Assembly: GCF_003545885.1 (NCBI RefSeq)
Contig: NZ_QHCT01000001.1
Location: 930,001 to 994,000, forward strand
DNA: 64,000 nucleotides
Source: Leptospira stimsonii
Lineage (GTDB): Bacteria > Spirochaetota > Leptospiria > Leptospirales > Leptospiraceae
Direction of reading: 5' to 3'
The stretch's first letter is position 1. The number at the start of each line of letters is the position of its first letter. This document shows positions 13,285-22,698 of this stretch, piece after piece. The notes beneath the pieces were generated by a model, which saw nothing but the letters and a program-made list of their open reading frames with translations, was not told where the DNA came from and did not search any database. The position numbers and the translations under genes were made by a program.

Positions 13285-14849
13285 ATTCAATAAAGATTAA
13301 AAAAATTGAATATACTTTTCCATTTTCGTCTCTTGTAAGAATGCTTCCTCGCGTTTTTCTTTTTTTTTCACAAACCTGGAATGTGGTTCTTGGTGGTCCA
13401 AAGAAAAAACTGCGAAGTAAAATCTGTTCTCTTTCTATGATTCTCTATACGTCGTTCGCGTTCTTGAATTGCACGGACGATTCTTCGATTCGGACCAACG
13501 ACGGAGTTGTGGAACCCAGGCTGGAAGAAGTCAGCGGCGTAACGACCGAAAGGATAAGAAAAATAACTCCGGAACAGGAATTGAGCATAGAAGATTTATA
13601 CGCGTTTGCGGTCGAGAGGACGGAGAGAATTGCGCTCAAAGAAGAAGCGATTCAACAAGCGGATTCTCAAAAGATGGCGGCTTTTGCATCTTTCTTTCCT
13701 TCTTTATCTTTGGTTTATAATAAATTTTACAGAGTTCCCGGACCGAATCATCAATTCAATCCGTATTACACGGAACCGAGCCCGTACACCGGATCGTCTT
13801 CCAGTAGTTTGCCGCCCACGGTAGGACCGGGAACAAGGCTTTTACTATCCATTCCCATCTTAAACGGAGTGAGTCAATACACGACCTATAAGGCGGCTGG
13901 CGCTCTTACAAAAGTGAGGATGAACGAAGCCCGTTACGAATCCGGAAGATTGTATCTTGAAATCGCACAAGCATATTATAATGTTCTACAGCTCAAAGAG
14001 ATCATTCAGTTGGAAGAAAAGAAAACGGATCTTGTGCGAAAGACAAGTCAGGAAAGAAGAAGGCTTTTTTCCTTGGGAAGGATCACTCGAGGAGATTTAA
14101 GCGGGTCCGAAGCGGATTTCTCCCGGTCCGAGGCTTCTCTAGAGGACTTCCGATATCAGCTCAAACAAAGCGAGATGGCGATGGAAAGTCTTGTCGGCGC
14201 CGGAGAAGGTGGATTGAGACTTGCCATACCGAAAGAGGTGATTGCCCTTCCTCAAAATCTTCTTCCGGAGGAACGAATCGCAAAACGATACGACGTGATC
14301 GCGGCCAAGGAAAACCTAAAAATGGCCGAGCTCAATCTCACAAAGGCCTGGGGAGGACATCTCCCTTCGGTAACGTTGAACAACTATTATACGATCCCGG
14401 AACACAATACCACTCCAAACAAAGACATCACGATGCAACTTTCGATCAACGTTCCACTGTTATCCGCCGGAACGATCACGGCCGGGGTCAAACAGGCCGA
14501 GTCGGCTGTCAGGCAGGCAGAATTGCAGTTGTCTCAGGCAAAAAGAATCGCGACCGACGAAATTCGCAAAGCCTACGAAAGTTCTCTGAATTCGGCTCGT
14601 TTGCTAAATTTATATTCGAAGGCGCGGAATTCAGCGGAAGCCAATCTGAGCAGTCATAGAAGAGGATTTAGTTTTAAATCGACTTCTCGTCTGGAGTTGC
14701 TCGTTTCCGAAACTTCTTTTTTGGATTCTGAAATTGCGTATCGAAAGGCTTACTACCAACATTCTCTCAACACGATTTGGTACGGAGTTGCGATCGGGGA
14801 ACTTCCGAAATTAAAAAAATCGAGGGAAGAGGATAAGACAGGGGGTTAG
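13281..14849 (+). CDS. TolC-family outer-membrane efflux channel (probable lipoprotein)
   Basis: A 522-residue outer-membrane efflux protein. Two repeated helical-hairpin units are visible (YLEIAQAYYNVLQLKEIIQL and, in the second half, AESAVRQAELQLSQAKRIAT), with beta-strand segments between (LLLSIPILNG, QLSINVPLLSAG). A lipobox AFLNC ends at Cys 64, preceded by a basic KKKLRSK and a hydrophobic core, so the mature protein is probably lipidated as in OprM-type channels. The stretch before this signal is unusually long; a downstream GTG (about 13383) would give a normal-length signal, though its ribosome site is weak. The ATG at 13281 overlaps the RND stop (ATGA), so translational coupling favours it. 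It forms the outer-membrane exit duct for the RND pump. Confidence 0.9.
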
Positions 14850-14863
14850 TATCGTTTGTACGC

Positions 14864-14869
14864 TTGACA
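14864..14869 (+). promoter_or_regulatory. Candidate -35 element (TTGACA)
   Basis: A consensus TTGACA lies in the gap before the acyl-CoA dehydrogenase. The best -10 at about 17-18 bases (around 14886-14892) is weak. If used, transcription would begin near 14900, which excludes the ATG at 14880 and supports 14922 as start. Confidence 0.4.
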
Positions 14870-14921
14870 TCTCTTCTCAATGGTTTTAACTATTGGGCAT
14901 ATTCGAGAGGTAAGAATCCAC

Positions 14922-16682
<1,761 letters not shown>

Positions 16683-16690
16683 CACAAAGA

Positions 16691-16718
16691 CCTCTGCCGA
16701 GCGTTTGTTTGGCAGAGG
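16691..16718 (+). terminator. Rho-independent terminator after acyl-CoA dehydrogenase
   Basis: CCTCTGCC and GGCAGAGG form a perfect 8-base stem around a 12-base loop, followed by ATTTTCCC. It lies 9 bases after the dehydrogenase stop. It also covers a TTG at 16709, arguing against that as the next gene's start. Confidence 0.75.
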
Positions 16719-16738
16719 ATTTTCCCGATTCAAGAAGA

Positions 16739-17230
16739 ATGAAATTCATATTCTTTTTTTGTATAAGCCTAGTCGCAACTTTCTATACGGCGCTCCTTTT
16801 GGCCGGAATTCAATCGCGTCCGATTCAGAGGGAGGCGAAAATCAAAAACAAAAATTCAAACTGCTGTTCGGTTGAAAAACAATACGGAGATTCCGTCGTG
16901 TTGGAAAGCGTCTGTTTGGAAAAGGATCGAACCGTATTCAATTTTCGTTATTTACTTTCGAATACGATATGTTCTTATTCCGATCGCCTCGAAATGAAGG
17001 ATTCGAATTCGAACCGCTATCGATCTTTGGGGATGAAGGGAATTCAAGAATGTCCACAACTGTTCTACGCCAAACGAGGACATCGTTTTCAGTGGTATTT
17101 CGAATCGCTCAAAGGAAATCCCGACTCGCTGGATATTACGGAGGACTTGAACGCGGAACTATTGACGCCGAATTGGAGATGGTGGCATTGGGAGAATATC
17201 AACGTATCTCAATGCTCCGTGAAAGAATAG
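16739..17230 (+). CDS. Hypothetical exported or membrane-anchored protein
   Basis: A protein of about 163 residues starting at the ATG at 16739 with a hydrophobic N-terminus (residues 2-24, IFFFCISLVATFYTALLLAG) that is a signal peptide or anchor. The rest is soluble with six cysteines (including CC near residue 42), probably disulfide-paired outside the cytoplasm. An in-frame TTG 30 bases earlier lies in the terminator hairpin and is unlikely. I do not recognise the family. It is convergent with the thioesterase gene, four bases apart. Confidence 0.7.
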   Translation: MKFIFFFCISLVATFYTALLLAGIQSRPIQREAKIKNKNSNCCSVEKQYGDSVVLESVCLEKDRTVFNFRYLLSNTICSYSDRLEMKDSNSNRYRSLGMKGIQECPQLFYAKRGHRFQWYFESLKGNPDSLDITEDLNAELLTPNWRWWHWENINVSQCSVKE

Positions 17231-17234
17231 AAAT

Positions 17235-17690
17235 TCAACCTCCGCTGTACTGACTTCCCACCACTGCCATCGTTACCGTCGCCTTTGCGATATGTTTTTC
17301 ACGATTTTTATGAATTGCGTAAACGTCGGAATTGACGACGATTACCGTGGCTCCGTGATAAAAGACCTTCGCCTCGCAACGAAGTCGGTTTCCGATTCCG
17401 GTTCTTAAAAGATTGATCTTAAATTCCAGCGTCAATACGACTTGTTTCTCGCTGACTAACGTTCCCGCCGCTCCTCCTGCGGAATGATCGGCGAGGGTTG
17501 AGATCACACCAGCGTGAACATAACCGTTCTGTTGGAGGTGTTTTTCTTGAATGTCCACGAACGTTCGTAACGCGCCTAACTCGATTGAATCGATTTGGAT
17601 TTCGAGGAGATTGATAAAATTGGCCTGATGAAAAATTTTGTGAATTCGATCCGAATAGTTTGGATCTTTTGCTCTGAATTCTTTAGTCAT
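17235..17690 (-). CDS. PaaI-type hotdog-fold thioesterase
   Basis: A 151-residue single hotdog domain. The PaaI/4HBT signature is clear: QQNGYVHAGVISTLADHSAG, with G-x-x-H-x-G and the downstream Asp that acts on the thioester, then a long central strand TLEFKINLLRTG and a C-terminal CEAKVFYHGATVIVVNSDVY. It probably hydrolyses an acyl- or aryl-CoA. Start is the ATG at 17690. It lies near the acyl-CoA dehydrogenase but on the opposite strand, so a shared pathway is only suggested. Confidence 0.88.
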   Translation of the reverse strand: MTKEFRAKDPNYSDRIHKIFHQANFINLLEIQIDSIELGALRTFVDIQEKHLQQNGYVHAGVISTLADHSAGGAAGTLVSEKQVVLTLEFKINLLRTGIGNRLRCEAKVFYHGATVIVVNSDVYAIHKNREKHIAKATVTMAVVGSQYSGG

Positions 17691-17839
17691 GAGAACTCAT
17701 CATTCAAAGTAAAAAAAGAAAATCAAATGAATTTCGAACGATACGTTCAGTTTCCAAGGTCTTTGTTTCCGAAGAATCAATTTAGTTTTAAATAAAACTA
17801 ATTGTGGTTCGTCTGTCTTTTTAAAACGGAAATCGTTGA

Positions 17840-18067
17840 AGCATCCTCTCTTTCGGACTTAAAGTCCGGTTTCAAGAAGAATATTACCGAGAAACTTTGT
17901 CGGAACAATTGAATACTGCTCTGAAAGAGGTTTGTCTTTTGAAGGGTGAAGTTTTCGGGGAGATTCCCAAATTAAAAATCTACAAAGAGTTACTTCTTGT
18001 TTTCAAAAATGGAAACTTAAAAAGAATAAAACCGAAAGGAAGAATTTTATTGAAAGGATCGGATTAA
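17840..18067 (+). other. Possible short or decayed coding stretch
   Basis: An open frame of 75 codons ends with TAA at 18065. From a TTG at 17897 it would encode about 56 residues (SEQLNTALKEVCLLKGEVFG, later IYKELLLVFKNGNLKRI) with protein-like composition, but without ribosome site or recognised family. It may be the tail of a lost gene. The palindrome CGGACTTAAAGTCCG (17860-17874) at its 5' end has a near copy at 33667. Otherwise the 17691-18136 gap is empty. Confidence 0.25.
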
Positions 18068-18083
18068 AGCGGAAAAACAACCG

Positions 18084-18117
18084 GTTGTAGAACAATCAAA
18101 TTCGATCGTTCTACAAC
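18084..18117 (-). terminator. Hairpin terminator after the 120-residue secreted protein
   Basis: GTTGTAGAACAATC and GATCGTTCTACAAC pair over 14 positions with one G-U-type mismatch and a 6-base loop. On the minus strand the stem is followed by CGGTTGTTTTTCC, fitting a terminator for the gene ending at 18137. Confidence 0.65.
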
Positions 18118-18136
18118 AAATTATATGAGTATATTA

Positions 18137-18499
18137 TTATTTTCTCAATGTCTCTGTGGCGCTTCCGCCGGCCCACGTCCCTTCCAGAAGGCGTCCGCCA
18201 TTCTTCACTTCGTAAATAACCGGATCATTTTGTCCCCAATCAACAGTAAGGGTACTTCCGTCCAAGGATCCGGTTCCCGTAAACGACTGCCCAGCGACGC
18301 TCCAAGTAAAAAGGTATTCTCCATTGGATTGGGTGATCGTGACCGATCCTCCATAAGAGGAGCCGTCCGGGTTGGTTCCACTTACCTTGTATTTCCCGCT
18401 TATCGAAGACGGGTTGATTTGACCGATTTGTGCGCTCGCGGTTGAAATAAATCCGAACACGAAAGCGACAATGAAAAGTCTTGATACGATTCGAAACAT
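18137..18499 (-). CDS. Small secreted beta-rich protein
   Basis: A 120-residue protein with a classical signal peptide (RLFIVAFVFGFISTASA, cleavage before Gln). The mature part is Gly/Ser/Thr-rich with regular short strands: ISGKYKVSGTNPDGSSYGGS, then YLFTWSVAGQSFTGTGSLDG and LTVDWG. This GxYxVxGxNPDGSxYxG pattern occurs in small secreted proteins of several bacteria that I recall only as hypothetical. AAGGAG lies ten bases before the ATG. It stands alone with its own terminator. Location outside the cytoplasm is well supported; function unknown. Confidence 0.8.
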   Translation of the reverse strand: MFRIVSRLFIVAFVFGFISTASAQIGQINPSSISGKYKVSGTNPDGSSYGGSVTITQSNGEYLFTWSVAGQSFTGTGSLDGSTLTVDWGQNDPVIYEVKNGGRLLEGTWAGGSATETLRK

Positions 18500-18762
18500 T
18501 TGCGTATTTCTCCTTGAAGATAAAAGAGAAAAATACTGTGCTCAGAATTTTTAAAAAGTCAATAAATTATTCGAAAAAAGAAAGGAACTTCTGCGGAATT
18601 TTCATTTCGGCTTTGAAGATTTGAATGTAAATTTAGGAATTCGACGTTTTGAGCGAACAAAATGATTTGATTGAAAACTTAGTTTGTGGATGATGCAAAG
18701 ACTTGAGTTGTTTTTAGAAGAATCAGAATCCGAAGTTAAGAACGGTAGGGAGCATAAGATCC

Positions 18763-19785
18763 ATGTTTGGAATGAATTATATACAATTCGATTCGATGAC
18801 GCACGTAATCCTTTATAAAAACGGAAAGGTTTCAAAGGAAGGAAGAGGGCTTTCCTTTTTTTATTTCGCGCCTACGAGTTCGATTTCGGCGATTCCTCTC
18901 GGAAGTAACGATTTGCCGTTTATCTTTAACGAATCTACGAACGATTATCAAACGGTTTCGATTCAGGGGCAGATCACTTATAAGATTTCGAATCCGAAGT
19001 CATTATCAGAACTTCTGGATTTTACGGTCGATGCAAAAGGCACTTATAAGAAAAACGAAATCGAAAAACTCAATCAACGAATCATCAATTACGCACAGAC
19101 TTCGACTTCTTCTTACATTCACGGAATCGGCTTAAAGGATTCGATTCGTTCCGCGAAGACGATCGAGACACAAATTCTTCAAGGACTTCAAACTTCTCCG
19201 GCGATTTCAACTTTGGGAATCGAGATTCTTAACGTAAATATTCTTGCGATTCGTCCGAACCCGGAGATGGAACGAGCTCTGGAAACCGAAACTAGAGAAA
19301 AGCTTCAACAGGAAGCGGACCAAGCGATTTACGAAAGAAGAAACTTTGCCGTAGAACAGGAACGTAAGATCAAGGAAAGCGAACTAAACACTGAAATTGC
19401 GGTAGAAGAAAAGAAAAAGCAAATCTCCGAAAAACAGATGGAGGCTAAGATCATGGAAGCCGACAACAAAAGAAAACTCAGAGAGATGCAGATCCAAGCC
19501 GATATCGCAATCGAAGAACAAAGAAAAAAATTTATCGATACAAAAACCGCAAATCAAAGAAAGGAAGCCGAAGCCCAAGGGTTCGTAACGGAAACGACTT
19601 TGAAACCGTTTCGAGATATCGACTGGAGAACGTTAGTCGCTTTGAATAACAATCCGGACCCTCGTTTTAACATCGCGTTAGCTTTTAGGCAATTGGCGGA
19701 AAACGCGGAAAAAATCGGGAATCTTAATATAAGCCCGGATCTTTTGGAGAATCTGCTTCAGGAGAAAAAAGATTCCAAAAAATGA
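18763..19785 (+). CDS. SPFH/Band 7 domain protein
   Basis: A 340-residue protein. Residues 5-165 are a Band 7 domain (VSIQGQITYKISNPKSLSEL, later LGIEILNVNILAIRPNPEME), followed by a long charged coiled coil (about 170-265, rich in Glu/Lys/Gln; NFAVEQERKIKESELNTEIA) and a flexible C-terminus. Such proteins oligomerise into scaffolds on membranes. Unusually, no transmembrane segment or signal is seen at the N-terminus, so it may be peripheral. AGGGAG lies upstream of the ATG at 18763. The next gene, an NAD-kinase-like protein, overlaps by four bases (ATGA), so the two are surely co-translated and likely act together. Domain assignment is strong; the role is unknown. Confidence 0.88.
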   Translation: MFGMNYIQFDSMTHVILYKNGKVSKEGRGLSFFYFAPTSSISAIPLGSNDLPFIFNESTNDYQTVSIQGQITYKISNPKSLSELLDFTVDAKGTYKKNEIEKLNQRIINYAQTSTSSYIHGIGLKDSIRSAKTIETQILQGLQTSPAISTLGIEILNVNILAIRPNPEMERALETETREKLQQEADQAIYERRNFAVEQERKIKESELNTEIAVEEKKKQISEKQMEAKIMEADNKRKLREMQIQADIAIEEQRKKFIDTKTANQRKEAEAQGFVTETTLKPFRDIDWRTLVALNNNPDPRFNIALAFRQLAENAEKIGNLNISPDLLENLLQEKKDSKK

Positions 19786-20705
19786 GCGTTGAATATGCGA
19801 TCATCGTAAAGAATAAAACTAGGCTCGAGGCTCTTGTTGAAAGATTCAATACGAAACAGCAAGCCAAGTTTTATATCGAAAGACTGGGAGGAAAATTTGA
19901 AGACTACGAAATCGAACACGAGATCTTTCAACAATCTCTTGATACGATTCAGAAACGGCTTTCAAAGACGATCAAATATAAAATCGTTGAAAGAATCTTT
20001 CTCCCTTCCTTTCTTTTTTCGGAAAAAAATCTCATCGTTACGATCGGACAAGACGGCCTCGTAGCCAATACCGCCAAATACTCGAAGGGCGTTCCCATCG
20101 TTGCGGTCAATCCGGACGCAGAAAGATATGATGGGGTATTACTTCCATTTGATACTCACAATTTTATTTCCGGGGTGGAGAATGTGATGAGCGGTCATTA
20201 TTCTTCCAAGACGGTTCGTTTTGCGGAAGCAAAGCTAAACGACGGTCAGAGATTGCTCGCGTTCAACGACCTTTTTATCGGACCTTCTTCTCATACGTCC
20301 GCGCGGTATAAGATTTCATACGATCAGAATTCGGAGGAGCAATCGTCTAGTGGTATCATCATTTCCACTCCCGCTGGAAGTACCGGATGGCTAAGTTCTA
20401 TCTTCAATATGGCTTACGGAGTGACAGGGCTTTTCGAAAAGGAATTAAAACTAAAACGCCCCGCCCTCAAAGAGGATCAGCTCTTATTCGCGGTAAGGGA
20501 ACCCTTCCAGAGCGTTCGAACTCAGATCGGAATCACTGCGGGAATTCTTACTAACAATTTTCCTCTGACTGTCGAGTCCTTGATGCCTTCGGGCGGAGTA
20601 ATCTTTAGCGACGGTATCGAATCGGACTATTTAAAATTCAACTCCGGTATGATCGCGACGATCGGAGTTTCGAAAGAGAATGCAATATTGGTTCTGAAAA
20701 ATTGA
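19782..20705 (+). CDS. NAD kinase-like protein
   Basis: A 307-residue protein of the NAD/diacylglycerol/sphinganine kinase fold. The ATP-binding GGDGT motif is changed to GQDGL (IGQDGLVANTAKY), while the second hallmark is intact (IISTPAGSTGWLSSIFNMAY). The N-terminal 80 residues are helical and diverge from housekeeping NAD kinase, and the protein is longer by that amount. It may phosphorylate NAD, phosphorylate something else, or only bind NAD. It overlaps the SPFH gene by four bases, suggesting one complex. Canonical NAD kinase is presumably encoded elsewhere. Fold assignment good; activity uncertain because of the first-Gly to Gln change. Confidence 0.82.
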   Translation: MSVEYAIIVKNKTRLEALVERFNTKQQAKFYIERLGGKFEDYEIEHEIFQQSLDTIQKRLSKTIKYKIVERIFLPSFLFSEKNLIVTIGQDGLVANTAKYSKGVPIVAVNPDAERYDGVLLPFDTHNFISGVENVMSGHYSSKTVRFAEAKLNDGQRLLAFNDLFIGPSSHTSARYKISYDQNSEEQSSSGIIISTPAGSTGWLSSIFNMAYGVTGLFEKELKLKRPALKEDQLLFAVREPFQSVRTQIGITAGILTNNFPLTVESLMPSGGVIFSDGIESDYLKFNSGMIATIGVSKENAILVLKN

Positions 20706-20801
20706 TCCGATAAGAAGATCGGCTTTATGTAAAGCTCCCTGTTTCTCAAACGGAAACCGAAATACGATAATCATAAAATAGAAATCGATGAATGCAAAAT
20801 A

Positions 20802-20819
20802 TAGTTGCCTTAGTAACTA
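20802..20819. promoter_or_regulatory. MarR operator 1 overlapping -35 of the marR promoter
   Basis: TAGTTGCCTTAGTAACTA is an imperfect 18-base palindrome. Its TTGCCT (20805-20810) can serve as -35, with CATAAT at 20828-20833 (17-base spacing) as -10. The same motif recurs at 21806 and 21854, upstream of the third gene of the region. Likely autoregulation by the adjacent MarR protein. Confidence 0.65.
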
Positions 20820-20839
20820 AATGTTGCCATAATCGTAAA

Positions 20840-21277
20840 ATGGTTTCAATAAAAGACGCTTACGGATTTTTAATCGTCCGATCCAATCGTTTGTTTCGAT
20901 TACACTTTCAAAGATTTTGTCAAAGACACGAGATCGACATCAGTCAAGAACAATGGTTTTTGCTAAATAAGATCGCGCACAGTGAAGGATTAACCCAGGG
21001 AGATTTGACCGATGATTTGTTCGGAGATAAACCGAACATTTCTCGCATGGTGGAAAAGATGGAACAAAAAGGCTGGATAAAAAGGATAAACGATTCCGAA
21101 GATCAGCGAATTTTACGTCTTCATCTTACGAAGAAAGGAAATGCGACTCACGAAAAAATGACAAGTATAGTCGGAGAGGAGCGAAGTAAAATTTATTCAG
21201 GTTTAAGTTCGAAGGACTTCAAAGAATTTGAAAGAATCATTGGAATCTTAGAGAAAAACCTTTTGGCGAATTTATAG
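20840..21277 (+). CDS. MarR-family transcriptional regulator
   Basis: A 145-residue MarR repressor: helix 1 (IKDAYGFLIVRSNRLFRLHF), the winged helix-turn-helix (EGLTQGDLTDDLFGDKPNIS, RMVEKMEQKGWIKRI) and wing NDSEDQRILRLHLTKKG, closed by a C-terminal dimer helix. An earlier in-frame ATG at 20792 would place a clear operator and promoter inside the gene; with that promoter, transcription starts at about 20840, so the message is probably leaderless. RidA follows after 10 bases in the same operon. It should bind the three near-identical operators at 20802, 21806 and 21854. Ligand unknown. Confidence 0.88.
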   Translation: MVSIKDAYGFLIVRSNRLFRLHFQRFCQRHEIDISQEQWFLLNKIAHSEGLTQGDLTDDLFGDKPNISRMVEKMEQKGWIKRINDSEDQRILRLHLTKKGNATHEKMTSIVGEERSKIYSGLSSKDFKEFERIIGILEKNLLANL

Positions 21278-21287
21278 GAGAAATCTC

Positions 21288-21791
21288 GTGATTCTGCAAA
21301 AAATCAAAAAGTTATTCGATAAAAAAGTAACCTTGTGGCTACTACCATTCTGGACGCTGATTCTTGATTGCGGTTTTGTTTCTCATAAACAACACCGGGC
21401 GATCCGTTCGTCAGAGGTTTACAATACCTGGGAATACGGGTTTTCACAGGGAATCGTTACAGATTCTCCTAAAACGATTTACCTTTCGGGGATCGTCGGA
21501 TGGAATCCAAAGAGACAACTGCCTGATCCGAATGATTTTGAAACGCAGACGATTCAAATTTTCGAAAACCTAAAGCTACTATTAAAATCCGAAAATGCAA
21601 CGCTCGACGATGTCCTACGTTTAGAAGTTTTTATCGTAGGAATCGACAAATCGAAACTTACAACGTATTCGCGAATTTCCGGGCAATTCTTCAATTCGGG
21701 ACATAAACCGGCGTCGACGGTGATCGGAGTCGAAGCTCTTGCCAGAGAAAGTCTTCTGATTGAAATTCAAGCGACAGCGTCGGTCCGCTGA
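21288..21791 (+). CDS. RidA/YjgF-family protein with N-terminal export signal
   Basis: A 167-residue protein. Residues about 45-166 form a RidA (YjgF/UK114) domain: TIYLSGIVGWNPKRQL, FENLKLLLKSENATLDDVLR, and the later GHKPASTVIGVEALARESLL with the conserved Arg and Glu of the imine pocket. RidA normally clears reactive 2-aminoacrylate in the cytoplasm. Here a basic start plus hydrophobic segment (VTLWLLPFWTLILDC) precedes it, resembling a spirochaetal lipoprotein signal with Cys 28, so it is probably exported. Start is GTG at 21288 with AGGAG eight bases upstream. Second gene of the MarR operon. Family is sure; location likely; substrate unknown. Confidence 0.87.
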   Translation: MILQKIKKLFDKKVTLWLLPFWTLILDCGFVSHKQHRAIRSSEVYNTWEYGFSQGIVTDSPKTIYLSGIVGWNPKRQLPDPNDFETQTIQIFENLKLLLKSENATLDDVLRLEVFIVGIDKSKLTTYSRISGQFFNSGHKPASTVIGVEALARESLLIEIQATASVR

Positions 21792-21805
21792 TTTTTTATT
21801 AAAAA

Positions 21806-21823
21806 TAGTTGCCATGGAAACTA
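21806..21823. promoter_or_regulatory. MarR operator 2
   Basis: TAGTTGCCATGGAAACTA matches operator 1 at 15 of 18 positions. Its TTGCCA (21809-21814) with TAAAAT at 21833-21838 (18-base spacing) makes a promoter built like that of the MarR gene, driving the gene at 21899. Confidence 0.65.
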
Positions 21824-21853
21824 TATATCGTCTAAAATGGAAAAAGGAAAACA

Positions 21854-21867
21854 GTTGCTATAGCAAC
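21854..21867. promoter_or_regulatory. MarR operator 3
   Basis: GTTGCTATAGCAAC is a perfect 14-base palindrome sharing the GTTGC/GCAAC arms of operators 1 and 2. It sits just after the predicted transcription start of the promoter above and before the ribosome site of the gene at 21899, a classic second repressor site. Confidence 0.6.
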
Positions 21868-21898
21868 ATGTTGAAGAAAAAATCTTACAGGAGTGGGT

Positions 21899-22321
21899 AT
21901 GAAACTAATTAAGTTTTTAACGACCATTTTTATGACGACGGCCATTTTCGCCAATAACGAGGAGGCCTCCTTAAAAAAGCAAATTCATGAATTCGTAAAA
22001 GCCGGTGATGAACGAAACACGGATAAATTGGAAACCGTTTTACATAAAGATTTTCGTCTTTATGCTTTCGTAGGAAATGCAAATCAGCCTTGGGAAATGA
22101 GTCGCGAAGGTTATCTAGGCGCTCTAAAAGAAGGGAAAATCGGAGGAAAGCCGAGGACATTGACCGTAACTTCTCTGAGAAGCGAAGGAAATCTTGCATA
22201 CGCAACTTTGGTCATGAAATCCAGTGAAATGAATTTTGTAGTCAATCAACAATGGATCAAAACGGAATCCGGTTGGAGACTTTTGCAGGATTTGGCGAAC
22301 GCTCAAGTTTTAAAAAAGTAA
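21899..22321 (+). CDS. Secreted NTF2-like (SnoaL/lumazine-binding type) protein
   Basis: A 140-residue protein with a short signal peptide (KLIKFLTTIFMTTAIFA) and a single NTF2-like cone-fold domain: SLKKQIHEFVKAGDERNTDK, ETVLHKDFRLYAFVG, then LRSEGNLAYATLVMKSSEMN, and QQWIKTESGWRLLQDLA. Such domains bind or convert small hydrophobic molecules, or are non-enzymatic. ATG 21899 follows AGGAG by five bases; a GTG six bases earlier would overlap that site. Two MarR operators lie upstream, so it belongs to the same regulon as the RidA gene. Confidence 0.82.
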   Translation: MKLIKFLTTIFMTTAIFANNEEASLKKQIHEFVKAGDERNTDKLETVLHKDFRLYAFVGNANQPWEMSREGYLGALKEGKIGGKPRTLTVTSLRSEGNLAYATLVMKSSEMNFVVNQQWIKTESGWRLLQDLANAQVLKK

Positions 22322-22350
22322 ACGAAAAATTAGGGAAGTTTGTTTTGAAT

Positions 22351-22378
22351 CGGGGTCGAAGAAAATTCAACGACCCCG
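22351..22378. terminator. Bidirectional terminator
   Basis: CGGGGTCG and CGACCCCG form a perfect 8-base GC-rich stem with a 12-base loop between the convergent genes ending at 22321 and 22393. T-rich tracts on both sides allow termination in both directions. Confidence 0.7.
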
Positions 22379-22392
22379 ACTTTCTGCGATCG

Positions 22393-22698
22393 TCAACGAC
22401 TTCTCGTTCCTTGAATCCTCGCCTCCATTCCATTTTGAAAGAATTGATTCTTCCAAATTCGATATTCTTCTTTCATGCAATGTCCACAGGGTCTGAATCC
22501 GTTTTGTTCCGCATTTTTTCTTGAAGTAAAAAAGACTCGATTCTCCTTTTTCATTTTTTTTCCGGAACTACAATGGAGTTTCCCGTAAATTTTCAGTCGA
22601 AGATTTCCTCCATACTGTATATTAAGATTTCTGATTTCTTTTCTCAGTAATTTTTCATCTATTTGAATGTGCAGAATCATTGAATCAGTTTGTCGCAT
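22393..22698 (-). CDS. Ada-type metal-binding domain protein
   Basis: A 101-residue protein equal to an isolated Ada zinc-binding domain: KIYGKLHCSSGKKM, RVFFTSRKNAEQNGFRPCGH and CMKEEY, giving the Cys ligand set C-x(n)-C-x2-C with residues like those of Ada's methyl-accepting N-domain. Full Ada has an AraC helix-turn-helix and a methyltransferase, both absent. Its start overlaps the 3' end of the upstream 2OG oxygenase gene by 14 bases (ATG 22698; an alternative ATG is at 22680), so the two form an operon. By analogy with ada-alkB pairs, a role in sensing or repairing alkylation is plausible but unproven. Confidence 0.78.
   Translation of the reverse strand: MRQTDSMILHIQIDEKLLRKEIRNLNIQYGGNLRLKIYGKLHCSSGKKMKKENRVFFTSRKNAEQNGFRPCGHCMKEEYRIWKNQFFQNGMEARIQGTRSR

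Noticed and set aside
14880..14921. Upstream ATG for the acyl-CoA dehydrogenase
   Set aside because: Would sit inside the TTGACA promoter region and adds residues not typical of the family.
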